Shown in pieces: positions 37,926-46,948 of a stretch of 64,000 nucleotides of DNA. The notes beneath the pieces are model-generated. The model was given only the letters and a program-made list of their open reading frames with translations. It was not told where the DNA came from and did not search any database. The position numbers were made by a program, and so were the translations under genes. The DNA is taken from contig NZ_JACIBX010000004.1 of the NCBI RefSeq assembly GCF_014195545.1, positions 1-64,000 of the forward strand, read 5' to 3'. Position 1 is the first letter of the stretch. Each line of letters starts with the position of its first letter. Source of the stretch: Limimaricola variabilis (lineage in GTDB: Bacteria > Pseudomonadota > Alphaproteobacteria > Rhodobacterales > Rhodobacteraceae).

Positions 37926-40919
37926 TCAGAGCTTCAGCCGGCTGCCATCGGGGTCGTAGAAGGCGGTCGAGGTGATGCGCGCCCGGTGCGTGCCGTCCGG
38001 CATCGGAAGATAGACGTCGCGCCCCTCCATATCATGCCCACCCTCGATCAGCGCCATGGCGATGGACCGACCGAGCGTCGCGCTATGATAGGACGAGGTG
38101 ACGTGACCGACCATCTTCATGGGCAGGGGCTGATCGGGATCGAGCACGATCTGCGCGCCCTCCTCGAGCTTCACACCGCCATCCTCGGTCAGAAGACCGA
38201 CCAGCTGCTTGCGCCCCGGGGCCACGAGGTCAGGCCGCGCCAAGCTGCGTTTACCGACGAAATCGGGCTTTTTCTTCCCGATCGCCCAGCCGAGACCGGC
38301 GTCTTCCGGCGCCACCGTGCCGTCGGTGTCCTGTCCGACGATGATGAAGCCCTTCTCGGCGCGCAGCACATGCATCGTCTCGGTGCCGTAGGGGGTGATG
38401 TCATGCGGCCTGCCCGCTTCCATCAGCGCCTCCCACAGCGCCAGACCATGCCGCGCCGGCACGTTGATCTCGAAGCCCAGCTCGCCGGTGAAGCTCAGCC
38501 TGAACAGCCGCGCGGGGAAGCCCGCGACCCGGCACTCGGCCACCGACATGTGCGGCATCGCCTCGGCCGAGAGGTCGACGCCCTCGACCAGCCCCTCGAG
38601 CACCTTTCGGGCGTTCGGCCCGTTCAGCGCCACGGTCGCCCATTGCTCGGTGGTCGAGGTCAGCCAGACATCGAGATCGGGCCATTCGGTCTGGAGGTAG
38701 TCCTCCATCATGTTCAGCACGCGCGGCGCGCCGCCCGTCGTGGTGGTGACATGAAACAGCTCGTCCGAGAGTCGCCCGATCACGCCGTCGTCGCGGATAT
38801 AGCCGTCCTCGCCCAGCAGCACGCCGTAGCGGCAGCGGCCCGGCGCCAGCTTGGTCCAGGGGTTGGTGTACATCCGGTTCATGAACTCGACCGCGTCCGG
38901 CCCCGCGACCTCGATCTTGCCCAGCGTCGAGGCGTCGAAGATGCCGACCGAGGCGCGCGTCGCGCGGCATTCTCGCGCCACTGCCGCCTCCATGTCCTCG
39001 CCGCCTTTGGGGAAGTACCAGGCGCGACGCCACAGCGAGACCGGCTCGAACACCGCGCCATTCGCTTCGGCCCAAGGATCGATCGGGGTGCGCCGCGTCA
39101 CTTCGAAGGTGGCGCCCCGGTGATAGCCCGCGAAGGCGCCGAAGGTCGTTGGCGTATAGGGCGGGCGGAAGGTCGTCAGGCCGACCTCGGGCGGCGCCTT
39201 GCCCACCGCGTCGGCGGCGATCATCAGCCCGTTGATGTTCGACATCTTGCCCTGATCGGTCGCCATGCCGTTGGTGGTGTAGCGCTTGACGTGCTCGATC
39301 GAGCGCATCCCCTCGCGCACCGCGAGGCGGATGTCCTTGGCGGTCACATCGTTCTGGAAGTCGATGAAGGCGCGCACGCGCGACGATCTGCGATCGGTCG
39401 GCAGCTCCCTGTGGCTCTCGCCCGTGCCGGGGCGGTCATGCGCCACGGAAAGGGGCGCGGCCTTGGCCTCATTTCCGAGCGCCCGCGCCGCGTCGGCACC
39501 GGCCTTGGCCCCGTCGGTCAGCGCCGCCTCGAAGCCCCAGAGTCCGCGCCCGGCGCCGGCGATGTGGCAATTCTCGGTCATCCGGCCGGGCAGGAAGGTG
39601 TTGCTCTCCGCGTCCCACTGCAGGCTGCCCTTGGTGTGCGAGAACAGGTGCAGCGATGGGGTCCAGCCGCCCGACATCAGCAGGCAGTCGCAATGGATCA
39701 TCCGCGGCTCGCCGACGCGGCCGCCCTGCACCGGGTTCACCGTGACCGACGCCACCCGCAGCCGTCCGCGCGTGCCGGTGACGGTGTGCCCGGCGAGCAG
39801 CTCGATCCCCCGCACCCGCGCCTCGGCGCGCAGCGTCTCGGGCGGGGCCGCGCGGGTTTCGACGATGGCGACGATCCGGGTTCCGGCGGCGGCGAGATCG
39901 AAGGCCGCGTGATAGGCGCTGTCATGCGAGGTGACGATCACCGCCCGCGTGCCCACCTTCACGCCGTAGCGGTGCAGGTAGGTCTGCGCCGCGCCCGCCA
40001 GCATCACGCCGGGCCGGTCGTTGCCGTGGAAGACCAGCGGCTTCTCCAGCGCGCCCTGCGCCAGAACCACCCGCGTCGCCCGCACCCGCCACATCCGCTC
40101 GCGCGGGGCGTTGTCGGCGATCTCGTCGAGATGATCGGTGAGCTTCTGGCACAGGCCGATCATGTTCTGGTGGTAGTAGCCGATCGCCGTGGTCCGGGTC
40201 ATCAGCCGCACGCCGAGGGATGCGAGTTCGGCCAGCGTCGCGTCGAGCCAGTCCCAGGCCGGCCGACCGTCGATCTCCACGCCCGGATCGGAGAGGAGCG
40301 CCCCGCCCATCTCCGCATTCTCGTCGACCAGCGTCACCCGCACCCCGGCGCGCGCCGCCTCGAGCGCTGCCATCAGCCCCGAGGGCCCCGCCCCCACCAC
40401 CAGCAGGTCGGCATGCAGGTAGCGCGAGGCGTAGGTATCGGGATCGACCTCCGAGGGCGCGCGGCCAAGGCCCGCGGCGCGGCGGATCACCGGCTCGTAG
40501 AGCTTGTCCCAGAAGCTGCGCGGCCACATGAAGGTCTTGTAGTAGAACCCCGCCGGAAACAGCGGATACAGCGCGTCGTTCACAGCGCCGAAATCGAAGG
40601 ACAGCGCGCCGAGCCGGTTCTGGCTTTCGCAGATCAGCCCCTCGCGCAGCTCCTGCACGGTGGCGCGGGTGTTCGGCTCGAACCGCCCCGGCCCGCGCGA
40701 GGTGCCGATCAGCGCGTTGGGCTCGGCCGAATCCGCCGTCACCGGGCCGCGCGGCCGGTGATACTTGAACGAGCGGCCCATCAGGTGGACGCCATGGGCG
40801 AGCAGCGCCGAGGCGACGGTGTCGCCGCGCAGGCCGGTATATTCGCGATTGTCGAAGGCGAAGCGCACGGTCTTGGCGTGATCGACCCGGCCCTTGCCGG
40901 GAATGCGGAACTGGCTCAC
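37926..40919 (-). CDS. soxA: Sarcosine oxidase alpha subunit
   Basis: This 997-residue subunit of tetrameric sarcosine oxidase carries NAD+ and the folate-binding site. The N-terminal region (FRIPGKGRV...SFKYHRPRG) is followed by a Rossmann fold (LLVVGAGPSGLMAALEAA, about 130 onward). The C-terminal third is a GcvT-like aminomethyltransferase domain where the released formaldehyde unit is captured on tetrahydrofolate. I place the start at a GTG (40919) giving VSQFRIPGKG, because it overlaps the soxD stop as GTGA; the frame stays open upstream across soxD but without similarity. Length matches SoxA. Confidence 0.95.
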   Translation of the reverse strand: MSQFRIPGKGRVDHAKTVRFAFDNREYTGLRGDTVASALLAHGVHLMGRSFKYHRPRGPVTADSAEPNALIGTSRGPGRFEPNTRATVQELREGLICESQNRLGALSFDFGAVNDALYPLFPAGFYYKTFMWPRSFWDKLYEPVIRRAAGLGRAPSEVDPDTYASRYLHADLLVVGAGPSGLMAALEAARAGVRVTLVDENAEMGGALLSDPGVEIDGRPAWDWLDATLAELASLGVRLMTRTTAIGYYHQNMIGLCQKLTDHLDEIADNAPRERMWRVRATRVVLAQGALEKPLVFHGNDRPGVMLAGAAQTYLHRYGVKVGTRAVIVTSHDSAYHAAFDLAAAGTRIVAIVETRAAPPETLRAEARVRGIELLAGHTVTGTRGRLRVASVTVNPVQGGRVGEPRMIHCDCLLMSGGWTPSLHLFSHTKGSLQWDAESNTFLPGRMTENCHIAGAGRGLWGFEAALTDGAKAGADAARALGNEAKAAPLSVAHDRPGTGESHRELPTDRRSSRVRAFIDFQNDVTAKDIRLAVREGMRSIEHVKRYTTNGMATDQGKMSNINGLMIAADAVGKAPPEVGLTTFRPPYTPTTFGAFAGYHRGATFEVTRRTPIDPWAEANGAVFEPVSLWRRAWYFPKGGEDMEAAVARECRATRASVGIFDASTLGKIEVAGPDAVEFMNRMYTNPWTKLAPGRCRYGVLLGEDGYIRDDGVIGRLSDELFHVTTTTGGAPRVLNMMEDYLQTEWPDLDVWLTSTTEQWATVALNGPNARKVLEGLVEGVDLSAEAMPHMSVAECRVAGFPARLFRLSFTGELGFEINVPARHGLALWEALMEAGRPHDITPYGTETMHVLRAEKGFIIVGQDTDGTVAPEDAGLGWAIGKKKPDFVGKRSLARPDLVAPGRKQLVGLLTEDGGVKLEEGAQIVLDPDQPLPMKMVGHVTSSYHSATLGRSIAMALIEGGHDMEGRDVYLPMPDGTHRARITSTAFYDPDGSRLKL

Positions 40920-41215
40920 TGCGCGGCCTCCAGCGATGCGAGATCGGGGCGCGGCTCGCCCGCCTTGTAGGTCAGAAGAAATCGGTCGCTCACCGTGTCG
41001 CGCACCGCGTTGAAGAAGCGCGCGCAGCCATGCACGTGGCGCCAGCGCTCGAAATGCGGCCCCTTGGGGTTGGAGCGGATGAACAGGAAGTCGCGCCATT
41101 CCTCGTCGGACATGGTCGAGGGATCCTCGGGCCGGGCGATATGCGCCTCGCCCGCATAGGCGAACTCCAGCTCCGGCAGGGTCTCGTCGCAATAGGGGCA
41201 ATGGATCAGCAGCAT
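40916..41215 (-). CDS. soxD: Sarcosine oxidase delta subunit
   Basis: This 99-residue zinc-binding subunit of heterotetrameric sarcosine oxidase has its four metal ligands visible: Cys6 and Cys9 (IHCPYCDE) and His60 with Cys64 (RHVHGC). The RSNPKGPHFERWRH segment is diagnostic. It lies nine bases after soxB and overlaps soxA, fitting the order soxB-soxD-soxA-soxG. Confidence 0.95.
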   Translation of the reverse strand: MLLIHCPYCDETLPELEFAYAGEAHIARPEDPSTMSDEEWRDFLFIRSNPKGPHFERWRHVHGCARFFNAVRDTVSDRFLLTYKAGEPRPDLASLEAAQ

Positions 41216-41224
41216 GGGTCTACC

Positions 41225-42478
41225 TCAGTGCGCGACGGCGGCGGCGGCCGCCTCGTCGATCAGCCGCCCCGTGCGGAAGCGGTCCAGCGTGAAGGGGGCG
41301 TTGATCGGGTGCGGCTCGCCGGTGGCGACGGTATGGGCCAGCGTGTGCGCCGCCCCCGGCGTCGCCTTGAAGCCACCGGTGCCCCAGCCGCAATTGACGA
41401 AGAGGTTCTTGACCGGCGTCTTGCCGATGATCGCCGAGCGGTCCGGCGTCACGTCGACGATGCCGCCCCATTTCCGGAGCATCCGCATCCGGTTGAAGAT
41501 CGGGAAGATCTCGCAGATCGCCGCCACCGTGTGCTCGATCAGCGGCAGCCCGCCGCGCTGTGAATAGCTGGTGTACTGGTCGGTGCCCGAGCCGATCACC
41601 AGCTCGCCCTTGTCGGACTGGCTGATATAGGCGTGCACCGTGTTCGACATCACCACGCAGGGGAAGACCGGCTTCACCGGCTCGGAGACCAGCGCCTGCA
41701 ACGGGAAGCTCTCCAGCGGCATCCGCACCCCGGCGCTCTCCATCACGACCGATGTGTGCCCGGCCGCCGAGACCGCGACCTTCTTGGCGCCGATGAAGCC
41801 CTTGGCGGTGTCGACGCCGGTCACGGCGCCGTCCGGGCCGCGCCGGATCGCGATGACCGGGCAGTTCTGGATGATGTCGACGCCGCGCGCCGCCGCCGCC
41901 CGCGCATAGCCCCAGGCCACCGCGTCGTGCCGCGCGGTTCCGGCGCGCATCTGCAGCGCCGCGCCCATCACCGGGTAACGCGCATCGGGCGAGATGTTGA
42001 GCGGCGGGCAGAACGCCTTGGCTTCCTCGGCCGAGAGCCAGCGGTTGTCGACACCGTTCAGCCGGTTGGAATGGACGTGGCGCTGGAAGGACTGCACGTC
42101 GTGCACGTTATGGGCCAGCATCATCACGCCGCGCCGCGAGAACATGACGTTGTAGTTCAGCTCCTGGCTCAGCCCGTCCCAGAGATCGAGCGCGTGGTCA
42201 TAGAGCTTCGCGCTCTCGTCATAGAGGTAGTTCGAGCGGATGATCGTGGTGTTGCGCCCGGTGTTGCCGCCGCCGAGCCAGCCCTTGTCGATCACCGCGA
42301 CATTGGTGATGCCGTGCTCCTTGGCGAGGTAGTAGGCCGCGCCGAGCCCGTGCCCGCCCGCACCGACGATGATCACGTCGTATTCCTTCTTGGGCTGCGC
42401 ATCGGGCCATTGCTCGCGCCAGCGGGTGTGACCGGTGAGCGCGTTCTTCACGACGGCGAAGGCGGAATAGCGGGGCAT
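41225..42478 (-). CDS. soxB: Sarcosine oxidase beta subunit
   Basis: This 417-residue flavoprotein subunit holds the catalytic FAD and a covalent FMN and oxidises sarcosine (N-methylglycine) to glycine with O2. The FAD Rossmann motif is [20 protein letters not shown] (about 34-53). The [16 protein letters not shown] segment contains the His position used for covalent FMN in the family, and [13 protein letters not shown] closes the FAD site. The ATG at 42478 ([13 protein letters not shown]) matches family starts. It is the first gene of the sox operon and is divergent from the GlxA-type regulator. Confidence 0.95.
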   Translation of the reverse strand: MPRYSAFAVVKNALTGHTRWREQWPDAQPKKEYDVIIVGAGGHGLGAAYYLAKEHGITNVAVIDKGWLGGGNTGRNTTIIRSNYLYDESAKLYDHALDLWDGLSQELNYNVMFSRRGVMMLAHNVHDVQSFQRHVHSNRLNGVDNRWLSAEEAKAFCPPLNISPDARYPVMGAALQMRAGTARHDAVAWGYARAAAARGVDIIQNCPVIAIRRGPDGAVTGVDTAKGFIGAKKVAVSAAGHTSVVMESAGVRMPLESFPLQALVSEPVKPVFPCVVMSNTVHAYISQSDKGELVIGSGTDQYTSYSQRGGLPLIEHTVAAICEIFPIFNRMRMLRKWGGIVDVTPDRSAIIGKTPVKNLFVNCGWGTGGFKATPGAAHTLAHTVATGEPHPINAPFTLDRFRTGRLIDEAAAAAVAH

Positions 42479-42585
42479 GGCGCGGTCCTCGGCACGGGGC
42501 GGGGCAGTGGGGCTATCCACCTCCTTGGCACGAAACGCGCGAGCGGGACTGGATGGATGCGGCATTTCGACGTTATGTTTGCGAC

Positions 42586-43587
42586 ATGAACGACGCCTCC
42601 CTTCCGCTTTCCCGCCCCAGGCTGCGCGTCGGCTTTCTCCTCGCGCGGCGCTTCACGCTCTCGGCCTTCGCCAATTTCGTCGACGTGCTGCGGCTTGCCG
42701 CCGATGAGGGCGACCGGTCGCGGCCGATCCTGTGCAGCTGGCGGGTGATCGCCGAGGACCCGGCCCCGGTGCGGTCGAGCTGCGGCGTCACAGTCGGTCC
42801 GGAGGAACGGCTCGGCGATCCGGGCCGCTTCGACTACATCGTGGTGATCGGCGGGCTGATCGAAGAAGGCGGGCTGCCCCCGGCGGAAATCGACTTCCTG
42901 CGCCGCGCCGCCGCGAGCAAGGTGCCGCTGATCGGCGTCTGCACCGGCGCTTTCATCCTGCACCGCGCGGGGCTGATGCAGGGCTACCGCTGCTGCGTGA
43001 GCTGGTTCCACCACGACGACTTCCTGGAGCAGTTCGACGGGTTGGTCCCGGTTTCGGACCGGGTCTTCGTCGAGGATCGCGACCGGCTGACCTGCTCGGG
43101 CGGCGCCAGCTCGGCGCATCTGGCCGCGCATCTCGTCGACCGGCATATCGGCCGGGCGGCGGCGCGCAAAAGCCTGCACATCATGATCATCGACGAGGCA
43201 ATGGCCGCCGATGATCCGCAGCCGGGCCTGCCGCTCGACCTCAAGACGCGCGACCCGCTGGTGCGGCGCGCGCTCCTGCACATGCAGCAGAACCTCGACG
43301 CCGCCCCCGGCGTGGGCGACATCGCCGCGCGGCTCGGCGTCAGCCGTCGCAAGCTCGAGCGGCACATGCGCGAGGCGCTCGGGCTGAGCCCGGCGGCGGC
43401 GTTCCTCAAGGTCCGCCTGGCCCATGCGCGTTTTCTGCTCGCCCGCCCCGATCACAGCGTCACCCGCATCGCCGCCGAGGCCGGGTTCTGCGACGTGTCG
43501 CACCTGATCCGGGTGTTCCGGCAGCACGAGGGCATGACGCCGGAGGCCTGGCGGCAGGCGAACGCCGCACAGCGCCTGCAGGTGTGA
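42586..43587 (+). CDS. GlxA-family AraC regulator (GbdR-like)
   Basis: This 333-residue regulator has an N-terminal DJ-1/PfpI-like domain ([14 protein letters not shown] at about 27-40, with the nucleophile-elbow-like [13 protein letters not shown]). The C-terminal AraC-type double helix-turn-helix contains [20 protein letters not shown] and [21 protein letters not shown]. This layout equals GbdR, the glycine betaine/dimethylglycine-responsive activator, and related activators of sarcosine genes in pseudomonads. It starts at the ATG at 42586, 107 bases from divergent soxB, so it is a strong candidate activator of the sox operon; the ligand is inferred. Confidence 0.9.
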   Translation: MNDASLPLSRPRLRVGFLLARRFTLSAFANFVDVLRLAADEGDRSRPILCSWRVIAEDPAPVRSSCGVTVGPEERLGDPGRFDYIVVIGGLIEEGGLPPAEIDFLRRAAASKVPLIGVCTGAFILHRAGLMQGYRCCVSWFHHDDFLEQFDGLVPVSDRVFVEDRDRLTCSGGASSAHLAAHLVDRHIGRAAARKSLHIMIIDEAMAADDPQPGLPLDLKTRDPLVRRALLHMQQNLDAAPGVGDIAARLGVSRRKLERHMREALGLSPAAAFLKVRLAHARFLLARPDHSVTRIAAEAGFCDVSHLIRVFRQHEGMTPEAWRQANAAQRLQV

Positions 43588-43600
43588 CGGCGGGCCTGGG

Positions 43601-44827
43601 TCAGGCGGCCCTGGCCTTGCCCTTCACGATCAGATGCTCGGGCCCGTAGGGGAAGCCGGTGATGTTGCGGTTGCCCCCCTCCTCGATCACGAGGATGTCG
43701 TGCTCACGGTAGCCGCCGGCGCCGGGCATGCCTTCGGGAATGGTGATCATCGGCTCCATCGACACGACCATCCCCGGCTCCAGCACCGTCTCGCAATCCT
43801 CGCGTAGCTCCAGCCCCGCCTCGCGGCCGTAGTAATGGCACAGCACGCCGAAGCTATGGCCGTAGCCGAAGCTGCGATACTGCAGCAGGTCCTCCTCGGC
43901 ATAGATCTCATTGAGCTCGCGGGCGATCTCCGAGCACTTCTTGCCCGGCACCAGCAGCGCCTTGCCGCGATCATGGACCTTGCAGTTGATCTCCCACAGG
44001 CGGAGATGCGCGTCGCTGGCCTCCTCGGCGAAGAGCGTGCGCTCGAGCGCGACGTAGTAGCCCGCGACCATCGGAAAGCAGTTGAGCGACAGGATGTCGC
44101 CGCGTTCGATCCTGCGGCTGGTGACCGGGTTGTGCGCGCCGTCGGTATTGATGCCCGACTGGAACCAGGTCCACGTGTCGAGCAGCTCCGCTTCGGGCCA
44201 GTTCCTTGCGATCTCGCGGACCATCGTGGCGGTCGAATGCAGCGCCACCTCGTGTTCGGGCACGCCCACGGCGGTCGCCTCGACGCAGGCCGCGCCACCG
44301 ATATCGGCGATGCGGGCCATCTCGGTGATATGCGCGATCTCCTCGGCCGACTTGATCATCCGCAGCCGCATCGCAGCCCCCGCGATGTCGACGAAGGCGA
44401 CGCCCGGGAACTCGGATTCGAGCTGGCCGAGAAGCTCGATGCTGACCTGGTCGTGCTCGATGCCGATCCGCCTGGCCCTGCCGATCAGCTGCCGCACCGC
44501 ATGAAAGAAATTGTCCTTCTGCCAATCGGTATAGGTGACGTTTCCGCCGAATGTCCGGCGCCATGGCTGGCCGCCGTCGATGCCCGCGCTGATCGTCGTG
44601 GCGCTGTCGTGATCGATCACGAGGCCATAGCGGCGACCGAACTGGCAGTAGAGGAAATCGGCGTAGTAGTTGATGTTGTGGTAGGAGGTGAACAGCGCCG
44701 CATCCACGCCCGCTTCGGCCATGTAGGCCCGGATCGCGTCCTGCCGGCGCTGCATCTCGGCGGCGGAAAAGCTCGGCTTCGCCTTCTCGCCAATGCCAAC
44801 ATAGTTCTGAAGCCGTTCACGCTGCAT
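43601..44827 (-). CDS. Creatinase (creatine amidinohydrolase)
   Basis: This 408-residue cytoplasmic enzyme of the M24/pita-bread fold hydrolyses creatine to sarcosine and urea. It contains no metal-ligand set of aminopeptidases but has the creatinase residues: catalytic His232 in GAHNP, Glu262 in ALERT, Arg335 in YYGREAG, Glu358 in VSMEPM, and the Phe63/Arg65 pair of CQFGRR from the neighbouring subunit. Long identical-looking stretches such as FTSYHNINYYADFLYC and DTWTWFQSGINTDGAHNP match the Pseudomonas enzyme I know. It ends 13 bases from the convergent GlxA-type regulator and starts opposite a LysR gene. The sarcosine it makes feeds the adjacent soxBDAG operon. Confidence 0.95.
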   Translation of the reverse strand: MQRERLQNYVGIGEKAKPSFSAAEMQRRQDAIRAYMAEAGVDAALFTSYHNINYYADFLYCQFGRRYGLVIDHDSATTISAGIDGGQPWRRTFGGNVTYTDWQKDNFFHAVRQLIGRARRIGIEHDQVSIELLGQLESEFPGVAFVDIAGAAMRLRMIKSAEEIAHITEMARIADIGGAACVEATAVGVPEHEVALHSTATMVREIARNWPEAELLDTWTWFQSGINTDGAHNPVTSRRIERGDILSLNCFPMVAGYYVALERTLFAEEASDAHLRLWEINCKVHDRGKALLVPGKKCSEIARELNEIYAEEDLLQYRSFGYGHSFGVLCHYYGREAGLELREDCETVLEPGMVVSMEPMITIPEGMPGAGGYREHDILVIEEGGNRNITGFPYGPEHLIVKGKARAA

Positions 44828-44899
44828 GATCGCACCTCCATCCGCCGGTATTGAAACTGGCCCGAGGGTCCGGCGGATGGCGCCCCTTGTCAAAAGACG

Positions 44900-44923
44900 A
44901 TAATTCATCCTCGTATGAGTTAT
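44900..44923. promoter_or_regulatory. LysR-type dyad between creatinase and LysR genes
   Basis: ATAATTCAT, six bases, then ATGAGTTAT forms a nearly perfect dyad (8 of 9 positions). It is placed for control of both the creatinase promoter (left) and the LysR gene (right). It also covers the ATG at 44915, which argues for the downstream GTG start of the LysR gene. Confidence 0.55.
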
Positions 44924-44941
44924 TCTCATGTGGAGCTTCCG

Positions 44942-45844
44942 GTGTCGCTTCCCCCGCTGACCGCCCTGCGCGCCTTCGAAGCGGTGGCCCGCCTCGGCAG
45001 CTTCAACGCCGCCGCAAAGGCGCTCTTCGTCACGCAATCGGCCGTCAGCCATCAGGTCAGGCATCTCGAAAGCTGGCTCGGCCGACCGCTCTTCGACCGC
45101 TCCGGGGCGCGGCCGAAGCTGCTGCCGCCAGGCGAGGCGCTGGCGCGCGATCTCGGACTGGCGCTCGGCGGCATCGAGGCCGCCTGCGCCCGGGCCCGCG
45201 CCGGGGACGAGCGCCGAGCCCTGGTGATCGCGGCGATCCCATCCGTGGCGCTCTGCTGGCTGATCCCGCGGCTTTCGTCGTTCCGCGACGCGTATCCCGA
45301 AATCCCGGTGCGGATCATCTACGCGATCCATGGCCAGGGGATCGATTTCCGGGAGGTCGACCTCGCCTTCACCTATGCGCCTGCACCGCCGGTCCTGTCC
45401 GGCGCCCGCACCGAGCCGTTCCTGCCGGGGATCAGCGTGCCGGTCTGCAACCCGGCAGTCGCCGCCGGGCTGTCGCGGGACATTGGCCCGGCCGAGGCCA
45501 TGCTGCAGGCCGGTCTCCTGCACGACACCGACACCTCCGGCTGGGCTGGCTGGCTCGCCCGTGCCGGGCTGGAAACGGGGACGCCGCTCGACGGCCCGGT
45601 GTTCGAGGATTTCAACCTCCTGCGCGTGGCGGCGCTGGCCGGACAAGGCATCGCGCTCTGCCCCGCCGCCATGATCCGCGACGACCTGAAGCACGATCGC
45701 CTGGTCCAGCTGTCGGAGCAGACCGCCCGCGACGGCTACGGCTATTACCTCCACGTCGCCGAGGCCGCCGACCCGGCCATGGGTCCGGCACGAGACGTGT
45801 TTCGCGATTGGGCCCTCGCGATGCGCGACGCGGATAAAGCGTGA
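44942..45844 (+). CDS. LysR-family regulator (GcvA-like), probable creatinase regulator
   Basis: About 300 residues with the GcvA-type N-terminus LPPLTALRAFEAVARLGSFN and the recognition helix SAVSHQVRHLESWLG, plus a periplasmic-binding-like effector domain (ALVIAAIPSVALCWLIPRL). I place the start at GTG 44942, which has GGAG six bases ahead and leaves the dyad at 44900 outside the coding region. An ATG at 44915 would add nine residues but has no ribosome site. Divergence from creatinase suggests control by creatine or a glycine-related ligand, as GcvA-type proteins govern glycine metabolism in other bacteria; that is inferred. Confidence 0.86.
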   Translation: MSLPPLTALRAFEAVARLGSFNAAAKALFVTQSAVSHQVRHLESWLGRPLFDRSGARPKLLPPGEALARDLGLALGGIEAACARARAGDERRALVIAAIPSVALCWLIPRLSSFRDAYPEIPVRIIYAIHGQGIDFREVDLAFTYAPAPPVLSGARTEPFLPGISVPVCNPAVAAGLSRDIGPAEAMLQAGLLHDTDTSGWAGWLARAGLETGTPLDGPVFEDFNLLRVAALAGQGIALCPAAMIRDDLKHDRLVQLSEQTARDGYGYYLHVAEAADPAMGPARDVFRDWALAMRDADKA

Positions 45845-46034
45845 AGGATTACAGCACTTAGAGGGTCGAACCTGACGCAGTCGCTCAACTACGACGGCTC
45901 ATCCTGCCTGCCTCAGCGGCTGATCCGAAGACGACCGCTCAGGCGCCGGTTTTCTCACGTTTGTTTTCACCTTGCCCACGACCCGCCCCTGTAGGACGTC
46001 GCAACATGGCAAACTGTCCGCTCTGGCGCTTTGA

Positions 46035-46048
46035 TATGGGCGCCCATA
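46035..46048. promoter_or_regulatory. Perfect palindrome upstream of the IclR gene
   Basis: TATGGGCGCCCATA is a perfect 14-bp palindrome 43 bases before the IclR start. IclR-family proteins bind such dyads in their own promoters, so it is a candidate autoregulatory operator. Confidence 0.5.
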
Positions 46049-46090
46049 CCGCATTAAGGTCAGGGCCATGACCGCAGGGAGGCCGCAAGA

Positions 46091-46918
46091 ATGGAGACCG
46101 AACCCTTGACGCCGCGCCGCCGGGGACGACCGCGCGGGAGCATCAAGGATACCAAGCCCGCACCGGTCAAATCCCTCGATCGGGCCATCGACGTGCTGGA
46201 GAGGGTCGGGGCCGGGGGCACGTCGCTGTCGCAGCTCGCCGCCGATCTCGATGAATCCCCCGCGACGCTCTACCGGGTCCTGCTGACGCTGGAGGCCCGC
46301 CAGCTCGTGGAGTTCGAAGAGGATGGGCAGATCTGGCATGTCGGCCCCGGCGCGTTTCGCCTCGGCTCGACCTTCCTGCGCCGCACCAACCTCGTCGACC
46401 GCGCCAGACCGATCCTGCGCCGCCTGATGGAAACCACCGGCGAGACCGCCAATCTCGGGGTCGAGCGCGACGGCCGTGTGCTGTTTCTCAACCAGGTCGA
46501 GACCCACGCCCATATCCGCGCCTTCTTCCCGCCGGGGACCGTCTCGGCGATGCACGCCTCCGGGATCGGCAAAGCCTTGCTCGCCGCCTTCGAAGCCGCG
46601 CGGCGCGACCGCATCCTCGACGCCTACCCGCTCGAGCGGTTCACCCCGCGCAGCCTCACCGAGCGCGCCGCGCTGCTCGAGGATCTCGAACGATGCGCCG
46701 CGCGCGGCTACGCCGTCGACGATCAGGAACGCAACGAGGGCATGCGCTGTCTCGCCGCCGCGGTGCACGACGCCCAAGGCGAGGCGGTGGCCGGAGTGTC
46801 CGTATCCGGCCCCGTGGCGCGGCTCGCCGATACCGACCTGCCGCGGCTCACCGAGGCGGTGCGCGATGCGGCGCGGCAGCTGACGACGGCGATCGGGGGC
46901 GTCGCGCCGAAAGGGTGA
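46091..46918 (+). CDS. IclR-family regulator (BhcR-like)
   Basis: This 275-residue protein has an IclR winged helix (about 25-85, SLDRAIDVLERV, LSQLAADLDESPATLYRVLL) and an effector domain with LNQVETHAHIRAFFPPGTVSA (shown in parts: LNQVETH, RAFFPPGT) and the late EGMRCLAAAV...VAGVSVSGP motif. From memory this is close to BhcR, the glyoxylate-sensing regulator of the beta-hydroxyaspartate cycle in Paracoccus. The bhcABCD genes usually beside it are absent. A basic RRRGRPRG N-terminus adds DNA contacts. GGGAGG precedes the ATG. It may sense glyoxylate or a C2 compound linked to glycine metabolism next door. Confidence 0.83.
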   Translation: METEPLTPRRRGRPRGSIKDTKPAPVKSLDRAIDVLERVGAGGTSLSQLAADLDESPATLYRVLLTLEARQLVEFEEDGQIWHVGPGAFRLGSTFLRRTNLVDRARPILRRLMETTGETANLGVERDGRVLFLNQVETHAHIRAFFPPGTVSAMHASGIGKALLAAFEAARRDRILDAYPLERFTPRSLTERAALLEDLERCAARGYAVDDQERNEGMRCLAAAVHDAQGEAVAGVSVSGPVARLADTDLPRLTEAVRDAARQLTTAIGGVAPKG

Positions 46919-46940
46919 CCCGCCGCCCGGCAGCGGCGGG
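46919..46940. terminator. Hairpin between convergent IclR and MHYT/GGDEF/EAL genes
   Basis: CCCGCCG, an 8-base loop and CGGCGGG make a perfect 7-bp stem that fills most of the 30-base gap between two converging stops. It probably serves both transcripts. Confidence 0.5.
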
Positions 46941-46948
46941 GACCCGGC

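Noticed and set aside
40920-41201. ATG start for SoxA within soxD
   Set aside because: That stretch is the shadow of soxD. The GTG at 40919 overlaps the soxD stop and gives the correct SoxA N-terminus.
45845-46090. bhcABCD genes expected beside a BhcR-like regulator
   Set aside because: The 246-base gap upstream of the IclR gene contains no coding sequence and the flanking genes are a LysR regulator and a c-di-GMP protein.
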